Assembly (NCBI GenBank): GCA_947627245.1
Contig: CANQVH010000015.1
Coordinates: 1 to 61,150 of the forward strand
Source: an uncultured Lachnospiraceae bacterium
GTDB taxonomy: Bacteria; Bacillota; Clostridia; Lachnospirales; Lachnospiraceae
Reading direction: 5' to 3'
DNA: 61,150 bases
The position numbers and the translations under genes are program-made. Below the pieces are notes generated by a model. The model searched no databases. It was not told the origin of the DNA and was given only the letters and a program-made list of their open reading frames with translations. Of this stretch, positions 7,686 to 16,085 are shown piece after piece; the stretch's first letter is position 1, and every line of letters begins with the position of its first letter.

Positions 7686-10600
7686 ATGAAAGTAAATCGG
7701 CTGAAAAAGATGCTGAGTGTTACACTTGCAGCGGCTTTGCTGATTACAAGCGTACCAATGGGAACCTATGCGGGTGAGCCGGATACGGAAGAGACCGGCG
7801 GCACCGAGACATCGACAGAGGCGCAGAAGGAAACTGCGGCAGAGGCTCAGAACGAGAGCCCTGCGCCGTCCGCAGCACCGGCTGAGGATTCGGAAGCAGG
7901 CGGAGATATTGAGGCAGCGCCGTCTACGGCACCGGCTGAGGATCCGGGTGCGAGCGGAAATACTCCAGCAGCGCCGTCCGCAGCACCGGCTGAGGATTTG
8001 GAAGCAGGCGGAGATACTGAAGCAGCGCCGGCTGAGAATGCAAATACTATAGGAGATACGTCCGGGCAGCAGACTCCTGCGGAAGCACCGGCAGGACAGG
8101 ACGCTGCGGAGCAGAATCCTGCACCGGCGGAGAAGGCCGGCGAGCCAGCGGAAACGAACGACGCCTCGAATGACACACAGACATCACAGGCGATGGACAA
8201 TATTTTAAATAATAGTCCGATTGCTCCAATTGTTGAGACAACTGTGAATGTAACTTGGGGAAATCTTGAGGTGGTATGGAACAATGGGCCGCAAGAGCCA
8301 ACGGCTGTAGCTGATGTAGAAGGCGTTAATGTAACACTTTCATATGGAGGAACATCTTTAACGTCGGACGGGAAACCGCAGGAACCGGGAACATATACTG
8401 TAACGGCTAATATAAGTAATCCGGAAGAATATCCGAACATGACACTGGATGAGGCTGCCAGAACAAAAACATTTACAATTACAAAGAAAAAAGTTAAGGC
8501 TGAAGATTTGAGCTGGGAAGGTTTGGACGATGTAACATATACAGGTAATAAAATAGCAATACCGACTGCGAAATTTAATGATATTGGAAATTTGCCACAG
8601 GGGGTAAATGTATCTTACGAGGACGGCGATATAATAAATGCAGGATCGTACACCCTGAATGTTGCTATGCCGAGTGAATTGGAAAATCATTATGAGCTTA
8701 TATCTGATGCTATCACAAAGGAGTTTGAGGTTAAGAAATGTGCTCTTACGTTGAAGTGGGAGAAAGACAGTGCCACCTATAATGGGCAGGAACAGGAATT
8801 TAAATATGCCATAGAGAAACATGGCGGTACAGATAAGGATAATCCCAAGATCACTGTAACGTATACTAATAAAAACGGGCCGGTGACAGAGCTTAAAGAT
8901 GCCGATACCTATACGGCAAATGTGACAACGGATGATCCGAATCACGAGATCGATTCTGAATCAAAAACGCATACGCTGACAATCAGCCCGTGTATCATTC
9001 AGCTAGAGTGGAGTGGCAATGCAGTGACATATGACGGTAAGACTCATAGGCTTTCATATGAAGTTGTAGAGCACAGCGGCGATGAATGTGAAGATGAATT
9101 GGGAAATGCTATTTCTGTGACATATGAGAAAGAGGGGACACCGGTTGACGGCGACCCTAAAGATGTCGGTATTTACAAGGCAACAGCGACGCTTGCTGAT
9201 TCGAATCACGCTTTTAGCGAAAGTGGAGAGAAAACGACAACACAGGACTTGACGATCAGTAAGCCAGGTACTGTCACAGTAAAGCCGAAAAAGATCGAGA
9301 AGGTATACGACAACAAGACGACGGATCTTGGATACGATTTTGATTGGGGCAACGGCGAGCCGAACGAAAAAGAAGCGCTTGAGAAAGAACTCAAAGAGCT
9401 GTTGGGTGAATCGCCTCTTACATATGAATCAGAAGACGTGAGGACCGAGCCATATTTGGTAACATTCAAGACAGAGGTGCAGGAAAAAATTAGTACCTCC
9501 AACTTTAATGTTGCGGTAGATGGAACATTCAAGATCACCCCGCGCCCGATTACAATTACCCCGGACAAAGATCAGGGTAAGTATTACGGGGCGAAGAATG
9601 ATCCTGAATTGACTTATACAGTTTCTGAGAAGGATCTGGAAGGCGCCAATCTGACCCCTGATGATGTCAAGGCAGCTTTGGATGAGATGCCGCTTGGCAG
9701 GGAAAAGGGAGAGACCGTAGGCGAATACAAGATCACGTTCTCGGGCGAGCCTTTGAATTACACTGTGACGCTTAATAAGGATAGGGTTTTCACTGTCCGG
9801 CCGCTTCCGGTAGTTGTCACTCCGGATGCAAATCAGGAAAAGCTTTTCGGACAGGTGGAGCCGACGCTTTACGGATATACTTTTGAGATTGATTCGGCAA
9901 ATATGAATATGACTTCCGCAACAGACCTGAAGAAAGGGGACATCCGGAAGGAGCTTGGAGATTACATTCTTGAGCGCGCGGCCGGCGAGGGCGTCGGGAG
10001 CTATGCGTTTCATATTAAGGCGGAAGATCCCGGACAGTATAAGGATCTGTACAAGGGAGCGAAGATTGGCAATTACGATCTGAGAGTTGCGGACAATGCG
10101 CCGCTATTCAGGATTCAGCGAATTAGGATTGAGGATGTACAGGCGATTAACAGCCGTCAGGACAGCTTCAAGGTGATGACGAATTTGACCGGAAAGAGAC
10201 AGCCGGGCGTAACGACCGGTTTCCGCGTAGAGTTTGTCGAGTATCCGGAGTCGACAGGAGGAGTCGAATACAGCAAAAAAATTGACGATTATATCAGTTA
10301 CGCGACAGCGGGGGTTACGTTTACCGGAAGCTCAGATACCATTCTGATCAATCCGACCGAGTACAGCAAAACGAGAAAAGACAATGAAAAGACTCTGAAG
10401 TGGGATGGATATCTTCCGGCAGGGGCGACGATCGCAGTGAGTGTGGTAGATGCTGCCGGCAACGTAGTCAGCGCGCATCCGGTGAAGGTCACGGTGACGC
10501 CGGTTGAGGTCACGATGAAATGGAGCGGATTCCAGGTGAGTCCTTCTCTTGGTAACTATGTGACGACCAAAGGCAACAAGGTGAATCCGCTTACTTTGAC

Positions 10601-12113
10601 GGGCGATAAGACCGGAGAATGGATTGAGGTCGTGTACAACGGCAAGGCGGCGGCTTATGACACGCTGGATCTTCAGTTTGCACCGAAGATTCAAAACGCA
10701 GGTCAGGAGCATGCGGATCAGTCCGTCACGGCAAAGATCGTGGATACGCTGAATCTTGTGGCTACGTCGCAGACGCTGCAGTTTTACGTGGATGACAGTG
10801 CTTTCCCAATTCCATCTTCCGCGATACAGTTTGAAAACAGGGGAGAAAAGGTTACCATTCATCTTCCGGAGATGGGAACTCTGACGGCGGTATCAATCCT
10901 TGGTGCAAAAGTTGAATTGCCGGGCAATTTGGGACAGGATTTCACTTTGCCGGTGAGCTGGTCCGGAAAGAACCTGATTCCGACAGGAGCGCCTGTATCC
11001 GTATCTTATACGGACGAGGCTGGCCATCAGGGATCTGGACTTGCCGCAGCGGCAAGATCTACGGTAAATACGCCGATTACGTTCCGCATCAGGCCGGAGC
11101 TGAATGCAAACGGTTATCTGAGCGGACCTAGCGAGATGCTAATTGTCAGTGGTACGGCCTGCTCGTGCGAACCGATCAGTGTGACCGTGGCAGGCGCGAC
11201 GCAGACGACCTATTCTACTCAGAAGGAAGTCTGGAGCGACAGCAACGGTTCATGGGAGACGCTGTTTAGCCTGAGCAGTCTGCCAGAGAATCAGGAGTTC
11301 ACGATCAGTGCGGAGTATACCGACGTAAACGGTTCCGGGTATTCGATGACTGCAAAATTCGATTCGTTCTGTGCATCGGCATCGATCATTTCTCCGGTCT
11401 ATGAGGCGATGAGCCACATCAGCGGCATGGTTGAGCCGGGGACAACGGTTGCGCTGGTAATTAACGGCGACGATCAGAAGTACTATGAGATTGAGGTGGA
11501 TCGTTTCGGACACTTCATGATGAATGATGTACCGATGATGTTTGGCGGAGAGGATTCTTTCGATATCTATGTAAAGGATATTGCCGGCAACATGTCGATC
11601 CGGCATTACGAGATAGAGGAGCCGGGAGATCCGTTCGAGGTGACGGGAAAAGTGAATCCTCTGGGCAAATTTATCTATTCTGCATCCCAGAACGACTCGG
11701 TTACGTTTACGGCTACTCCGGTATCGGCTTCCGATTTTGAGGACGGCAAAACCGGTGTTGCAATCCCGCTGCTTCTGGGCATGAGCTATCAGGTCGGGAC
11801 GATGACGCTTCACAGGACGGAAGACGGCTTTGCAGTGACAAAGGAGATTGCGATCGATGAGGACATTGCGGCGGAGGATTATCGTTTCGAGAATGAGAAG
11901 CTCTATGTGTATGCAGCCAAGCCGTCCGTAGACGATCTCAGGAATGCGACCGGTCAGGAAGTGCAGTACGGCGCTACAATATCGTTTGACGAGGATGGAA
12001 CCGTCTGGATTGTGAGCGAGAGCGATATGACAATTCTTGCAGACGATATTATGGATCTGGAAGTGTTTGATTTCGAACACAGTGAGGAATACGTGAAGTA
12101 TCAGGAGAAGTAA
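7686..12113 (+). CDS. Large secreted repeat protein with MBG/YDG-like domains
   Basis: A 1475-residue exported protein, first gene of the type VII locus, 96 bases after the recombinase. GGAGGAGAGAG precedes the ATG. It has a signal peptide (about 1-30), then an Ala/Pro/Glu-rich stretch (about 35-175) with three 60-base tandem repeats. From about 185 to 820 there are seven or so beta-sandwich units resembling MBG or YDG domains (ATYNGQEQEFKYAI, VTYDGKTHRLSYEV, PITITPDKDQGKYYGAKNDP). The remainder is beta-rich with Ig-like character. There is no LPXTG and no C-terminal membrane segment, so it is secreted or held non-covalently. Such domains are common in surface adhesins; the actual ligand is unknown. 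An adhesin or outer partner of the secretion system are both possible. Confidence 0.7.
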   Translation: MKVNRLKKMLSVTLAAALLITSVPMGTYAGEPDTEETGGTETSTEAQKETAAEAQNESPAPSAAPAEDSEAGGDIEAAPSTAPAEDPGASGNTPAAPSAAPAEDLEAGGDTEAAPAENANTIGDTSGQQTPAEAPAGQDAAEQNPAPAEKAGEPAETNDASNDTQTSQAMDNILNNSPIAPIVETTVNVTWGNLEVVWNNGPQEPTAVADVEGVNVTLSYGGTSLTSDGKPQEPGTYTVTANISNPEEYPNMTLDEAARTKTFTITKKKVKAEDLSWEGLDDVTYTGNKIAIPTAKFNDIGNLPQGVNVSYEDGDIINAGSYTLNVAMPSELENHYELISDAITKEFEVKKCALTLKWEKDSATYNGQEQEFKYAIEKHGGTDKDNPKITVTYTNKNGPVTELKDADTYTANVTTDDPNHEIDSESKTHTLTISPCIIQLEWSGNAVTYDGKTHRLSYEVVEHSGDECEDELGNAISVTYEKEGTPVDGDPKDVGIYKATATLADSNHAFSESGEKTTTQDLTISKPGTVTVKPKKIEKVYDNKTTDLGYDFDWGNGEPNEKEALEKELKELLGESPLTYESEDVRTEPYLVTFKTEVQEKISTSNFNVAVDGTFKITPRPITITPDKDQGKYYGAKNDPELTYTVSEKDLEGANLTPDDVKAALDEMPLGREKGETVGEYKITFSGEPLNYTVTLNKDRVFTVRPLPVVVTPDANQEKLFGQVEPTLYGYTFEIDSANMNMTSATDLKKGDIRKELGDYILERAAGEGVGSYAFHIKAEDPGQYKDLYKGAKIGNYDLRVADNAPLFRIQRIRIEDVQAINSRQDSFKVMTNLTGKRQPGVTTGFRVEFVEYPESTGGVEYSKKIDDYISYATAGVTFTGSSDTILINPTEYSKTRKDNEKTLKWDGYLPAGATIAVSVVDAAGNVVSAHPVKVTVTPVEVTMKWSGFQVSPSLGNYVTTKGNKVNPLTLTGDKTGEWIEVVYNGKAAAYDTLDLQFAPKIQNAGQEHADQSVTAKIVDTLNLVATSQTLQFYVDDSAFPIPSSAIQFENRGEKVTIHLPEMGTLTAVSILGAKVELPGNLGQDFTLPVSWSGKNLIPTGAPVSVSYTDEAGHQGSGLAAAARSTVNTPITFRIRPELNANGYLSGPSEMLIVSGTACSCEPISVTVAGATQTTYSTQKEVWSDSNGSWETLFSLSSLPENQEFTISAEYTDVNGSGYSMTAKFDSFCASASIISPVYEAMSHISGMVEPGTTVALVINGDDQKYYEIEVDRFGHFMMNDVPMMFGGEDSFDIYVKDIAGNMSIRHYEIEEPGDPFEVTGKVNPLGKFIYSASQNDSVTFTATPVSASDFEDGKTGVAIPLLLGMSYQVGTMTLHRTEDGFAVTKEIAIDEDIAAEDYRFENEKLYVYAAKPSVDDLRNATGQEVQYGATISFDEDGTVWIVSESDMTILADDIMDLEVFDFEHSEEYVKYQEK
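7864..8035 (+). repeat. Three 60-base in-frame tandem repeats
   Basis: Units of about 20 residues built on APSAAPAED then Glu-Ala-Gly-Gly-Asp occur three times in the stalk after the signal peptide. The copies differ by several bases, so the repeats are old or under drift; copy changes would keep frame. Confidence 0.75.
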
Positions 12114-12144
12114 TAAGGCGTCGGAAGCAGAAACAGATAGTGAT

Positions 12145-12189
12145 ATTTGAATGAAGTCGTCGCACAGTGTGTGATGACTTCATTCAAAT
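12145..12189 (+). terminator. Long hairpin between the surface protein and the VWA gene
   Basis: A 17-base stem with one G-T pair (12145-12161 with 12173-12189) and an 11-base loop, then GTAAAAGGGTTTTT. It could end or attenuate transcription between the first gene and the machinery genes, so downstream genes may get only part of the read-through. No strong promoter was seen between it and 12231. Confidence 0.6.
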
Positions 12190-12230
12190 GTAAAAGGGTT
12201 TTTACAACAAAAACAGGGGTAATCGGGAAA

Positions 12231-13934
12231 ATGAGAAAAAAGTGGACGTATCGGTTTAGGACAGGAATTATAACGCTGCTGCTTGGCGTACTGTTTTTTC
12301 ACACGTCAGTTTTGGCGGACGTGGACAAACTGAATATCAGTCAAATCATACAGAAGGGAAATGATGTATATCTGTATGTGAATACGCTAGACGAGTCCGG
12401 AAGACCTGTGACGGAATCTATTTCGCCGGAGCAGTTTTCCGTGAACATTGACAAGGGCGCTCCTGTCGCTGTGCAGGATATGTCAGTCTTTGAGTATCTG
12501 GGAGAAGGGATCTCTTATACTTTCTGTATTGACATCTCAAGGTCGGTTACGGAACAGGAGATGAGTGAGATTCGGGAGGCAATCTCTGCTTTTGTAAACG
12601 GCATGTCGGATAAGGATTATGCCAAAATCGTTACGATAGGAACCGAGATCGCGGCGGCCTGTGAATCGACGCAGGATAAAAACGTGCTGAACGCCGCAAT
12701 TCAGCAAATACAGAGTGTGGCGGATTATACCTATCTGTATAAAGGACTCTCTTATGCGCTGGACGGGCAAAGAAAGAATGTTGAGACAATACCGAACAGG
12801 GCAGCCGTCATTCTGTTTTCGGATGGAATGGATGCTTCGGACGGGGCGGCGAGCGAGGAGGAGGTTTTGCTTGACATTGACGAGACAAGAATTCCTCTGT
12901 ACGTGGTGGGTTTGAAGGGCAATGACGCATCCGCGAATCTGACGTCGGTCGGGCAGCTTGCAAGACGGTCCGGCGGCAGTGTTATTTCATATAGCGATAT
13001 GTCTATTATGGATGCGGTGCAGACGATTGGGAGCATGATGCGCGGAGCATACCAGCTGCATATACAACCGGAGGAAAAATATTTCGGTTCGAACAATCTT
13101 AACTGGACCGTAGCGTACAATTCATCCGGTTATTCTGTATCCAGTTCAAACTATTCCTATCCTCTTGGCCTTGAGGAGGTAGTTTTCGCTCCGCCGGAGA
13201 CAGAGACGGAAACTGAGACGGAAACCGAGACAGAGACGGAAACTGAGACGGAAACTGAAACAGAGACAGAAACCGAAACAGAGACGGAGATACAGACAGA
13301 AACCGAGATGGAGACAGAAACGGAGACAGAGCTGACTGGTATAGGGAAGCTGACAAAATATGTCAAGGACAATATGATCATCTGTGTTGCGTCCGGGCTG
13401 ATTTTGATTGCTCTGATTATCCTGCTGGTTTGCATGCTGCTCAGAAGACGAAAAGATAAGGACGAATTTGAAGCGGAGGATTATTCATCCGGGGATGAGG
13501 GATTCCAGAGGGGAATTGACGAGACGCTGGCAGAGGATCAGGAAGACGAGGGGACGATTGATGAGATTAACTCATTTGACGATGAGGCGACGGTGGACGG
13601 GATCAATGACAGCGGCATAAAGCTGGAGTTTGAGATTACGTTTGACGGGAAGACGGCTACCGAGGTACGTCGGTTGAAAGATCAGTTGATCCTTGGCAGA
13701 GGCACGGAGTGCGATGTAGATGTTGTACTACATTCCGGGATAGAGGATAGGAAGCGCACGTCCAGAAAGCATGCTTATATTATTGACCGTCCGGACGGCT
13801 TATACGTCAGGGACAATTCCAAGAACAAGACATATCTGAACGGAGTGGAAGTGAACGAGGAATCTCTGCTTCAAAACGGCGATGTCCTGCAGCTCGGGGA
13901 TGCGACCGTAAAGGTAAATATCCTAAGTTACTGA
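12231..13934 (+). CDS. VWA-domain membrane protein with Thr-Glu stalk and cytosolic FHA domain
   Basis: A 567-residue single-pass protein. ATG 12231 starts a basic signal sequence; the longer frame start has no signal. The outside part is a von Willebrand A domain (about 70-290) with MIDAS motif DISRS, a threonine in YTYLYKG and FSDGMD, so metal binding looks intact. Then come a Thr-Glu/Glu-Thr stalk (about 323-369), a membrane segment (about 377-403), an acidic linker and a C-terminal FHA domain (about 470-567) with LGRG, SRKHA and NKTYLNG motifs. FHA domains bind phosphothreonine proteins, here presumably targets of the kinase at 16086. It may link outside ligand binding to inside phospho-signalling. 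Topology is inferred from the signal peptide. Confidence 0.8.
   Translation: MRKKWTYRFRTGIITLLLGVLFFHTSVLADVDKLNISQIIQKGNDVYLYVNTLDESGRPVTESISPEQFSVNIDKGAPVAVQDMSVFEYLGEGISYTFCIDISRSVTEQEMSEIREAISAFVNGMSDKDYAKIVTIGTEIAAACESTQDKNVLNAAIQQIQSVADYTYLYKGLSYALDGQRKNVETIPNRAAVILFSDGMDASDGAASEEEVLLDIDETRIPLYVVGLKGNDASANLTSVGQLARRSGGSVISYSDMSIMDAVQTIGSMMRGAYQLHIQPEEKYFGSNNLNWTVAYNSSGYSVSSSNYSYPLGLEEVVFAPPETETETETETETETETETETETETETETETEIQTETEMETETETELTGIGKLTKYVKDNMIICVASGLILIALIILLVCMLLRRRKDKDEFEAEDYSSGDEGFQRGIDETLAEDQEDEGTIDEINSFDDEATVDGINDSGIKLEFEITFDGKTATEVRRLKDQLILGRGTECDVDVVLHSGIEDRKRTSRKHAYIIDRPDGLYVRDNSKNKTYLNGVEVNEESLLQNGDVLQLGDATVKVNILSY
13197..13336 (+). repeat. Thr-Glu coding repeat in the VWA protein
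   Basis: Repeats of six bases (GAGACG, GAAACT and close variants) give alternating Thr and Glu for over 40 residues. Any unit change keeps frame. The segment lies just outside the membrane. Confidence 0.9.
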
Positions 13935-13972
13935 CAGATGGTAACCGGCGGCGGACAAAGGGGAGAAACGTC

Positions 13973-16057
13973 ATGAAAAAGAAGACTTACAATAGACGAC
14001 TGGGAGTATTTTGCCTATTGTTGCTGTGGTGTACGACCTGCTTCGCGGATGGTCGTGCGGATTTCGGCATTCACAACAATAAAGCGGTTTTTCGGATAAG
14101 CGATTTTACGGCGGATGCGGATGCGTACAAAATCGTTTTGTTCGCTAGAGCGGATTATCAGGATCAGGACGTTTGGGTATGTATACAGTCGCAGCAGTAT
14201 ACCCCTGAGGTGATTGCGTCAAAATATGTCGGCCAGAATAATTACATAGAGAATGTTCCTGAGGCAAAAAAGCTGGCATTGAAGATGTTTGAAAAAAATG
14301 CCGGCGTCTGGAGAGACTGTTTTGACCTTTGTAAAAGCAGTATGGGATTTTCGGACATCAGTTACGTGGCGGATGTAAAGGACGCGGACGGAAAAACGCA
14401 GGATATTTTGACAGACGGCGAAATTTATTTGCTAGTCGGTGATGATCAGACGATCATGCCGTTGGATTTGGCCGCAGAGCTGTACGGATTTGAAGTACAG
14501 GAAAAAGAGAGCGGCGTTGCGATTGAGAATGCCGGCCGTATCTTTTCGGAAGAATTAGCTTTTTTCGGATTGGAGAAGAAGGATCAAAGTGGTATTACGC
14601 TGAAGGCTTGTGAGGCCGAAGTCCAGAAGGATACTCTGACCGGAGAGCTGGAGATTTTGTTTGCGTCTGGCACAAATGAAATGTCGGAGGAAGAGACCGA
14701 GACAGATTCGGAGACGCGAATTGAGACGGTCGGCTTAATAGGAAACGGAATATCGAGCGGGATTGGGACGCAGACGGAGACAGAGGAGCGGACGGAAGCG
14801 GAGACGCGGACAGAAGCGGGAATACAGATGGAAGCCGAGACACAGACAGAAGCGGGAATACAAACGGAAGCCGAGACGCAGACAGAAGCGGGGATACAGA
14901 CGGAAGCCGAGACGCAGACAGAAGCGGAGACACAGACAAAAGTGGAGACGCAGACGGAAGCCGAGATGCAGATGGAGACAGAGATGCGTGCGGAAGCGGA
15001 GACGTGGACGAAAGCAGAGGTGTCGACAGAAACAGAGATTCTGACAGAGGCAGAGACATGGACGGATGCCGAATATTCGACAGAGCCTCTGATTTTCGCA
15101 GAGCCGTCAAAGAAAATAGATCTAAAGCCGGTAGGGCTGATTGGAACAGGTGTTTTGCTGTTGCTGGCACTGATCCTGATAATTCTGCTTCTGATCAGAC
15201 GGACGCGGGGACAAAGGGTGATTGATGTGCCGTCGGGGGCTGACGACGAGGACACGATCACGGCTTTTGCCAAACGGACTCTGGTACAAGGCGCGGTAGT
15301 CAACAACAAAGGACTTGTGCGCGGAAATAATGAAGACAATTTTTATTTTAACGGGGCATATATGCAGCGTGAGAAGATGGACAACGGCGCGCTCATCAGC
15401 GGAACAAGTCAGGACGACGTTCAACTGTATGCGGTTTGCGACGGCATGGGCGGAGCGGATTCCGGAGAGGAGGCTTCCTTCAGAGCCGTGAGAGAGATTG
15501 CAGCCAACCGTGGAACACATATTACGCTGGACAATTCGGATAAACTGACGGTGTTTTTGCGTACGATTTCGGAAGGGATTAATCAGGAGGCAATGCAGAA
15601 ATCCCAGAAATCCGGAACGACCATTGCAATGATGCTTGTGAAGGATCAGAAAGCGACACTGGCGAATGTCGGTGACAGCCGAGTTTATCGGATGCGCAGC
15701 CGTAAGCTGAAGCAGATGTCCTTAGATCATTCCAAAGTTCAGAGAATGATCTCGATGGGACTGCTTACCCCGGAAAAAGCAAGAACCGATCCCAGTCGGC
15801 ATGTCATTACACAATATCTCGGCATGCCTGTAGACATAAAGGTTTCTCCTTATATCACAGAGAATGTTGAGCTGGAAAAGGGTGATATATATGTCCTTTG
15901 TAGCGACGGACTGACCGATATGGTGGAGGACTCCGAGATTGAAGCAATCCTGCGGCAGAAAGGAAAGCCTCAGGATGCGGCGCAGGAGCTTATGAAGGCT
16001 GCGCTGCATCACGGCGGCAAGGATAATGTGACCGTTATCGTGCTTCGTGTGCAATGA
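13973..16057 (+). CDS. Membrane PP2C-type Ser/Thr phosphatase with Thr/Ala-Glu stalk
   Basis: A 694-residue protein: signal peptide (1-25), an outside domain of unknown type (about 26-235), a long Thr/Glu/Ala/Gln repeat stalk (about 240-375), a membrane segment (about 388-410) and a cytosolic PP2C domain (about 440-694). The phosphatase motifs are complete by eye: VRGNNEDN, VCDGMGG, GDSRVY, CSDGLTD and KDNVTVIV, which supply the metal aspartates. It should reverse the work of the kinase encoded directly after it. The outside domain has no recognised relatives. The stalk resembles those of the VWA and kinase proteins, which suggests a shared outside function. Confidence 0.88.
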   Translation: MKKKTYNRRLGVFCLLLLWCTTCFADGRADFGIHNNKAVFRISDFTADADAYKIVLFARADYQDQDVWVCIQSQQYTPEVIASKYVGQNNYIENVPEAKKLALKMFEKNAGVWRDCFDLCKSSMGFSDISYVADVKDADGKTQDILTDGEIYLLVGDDQTIMPLDLAAELYGFEVQEKESGVAIENAGRIFSEELAFFGLEKKDQSGITLKACEAEVQKDTLTGELEILFASGTNEMSEEETETDSETRIETVGLIGNGISSGIGTQTETEERTEAETRTEAGIQMEAETQTEAGIQTEAETQTEAGIQTEAETQTEAETQTKVETQTEAEMQMETEMRAEAETWTKAEVSTETEILTEAETWTDAEYSTEPLIFAEPSKKIDLKPVGLIGTGVLLLLALILIILLLIRRTRGQRVIDVPSGADDEDTITAFAKRTLVQGAVVNNKGLVRGNNEDNFYFNGAYMQREKMDNGALISGTSQDDVQLYAVCDGMGGADSGEEASFRAVREIAANRGTHITLDNSDKLTVFLRTISEGINQEAMQKSQKSGTTIAMMLVKDQKATLANVGDSRVYRMRSRKLKQMSLDHSKVQRMISMGLLTPEKARTDPSRHVITQYLGMPVDIKVSPYITENVELEKGDIYVLCSDGLTDMVEDSEIEAILRQKGKPQDAAQELMKAALHHGGKDNVTVIVLRVQ
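14769..15090 (+). repeat. Thr/Ala-Glu coding repeat in the phosphatase
   Basis: About 18-base units such as GAGACGCAGACGGAAGCC repeat with drift through this segment and give ETQTEA-type residues. It lies between the outside domain and the membrane segment. Confidence 0.85.
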
Positions 16058-16085
16058 AGATCAGAACGCAGATGGTGATAGTCTA

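Noticed and set aside
13197..13336. Thr-Glu stalks as substrates of the neighbouring kinase
   Set aside because: Predicted topology puts the stalks outside the membrane and the kinase domain inside.
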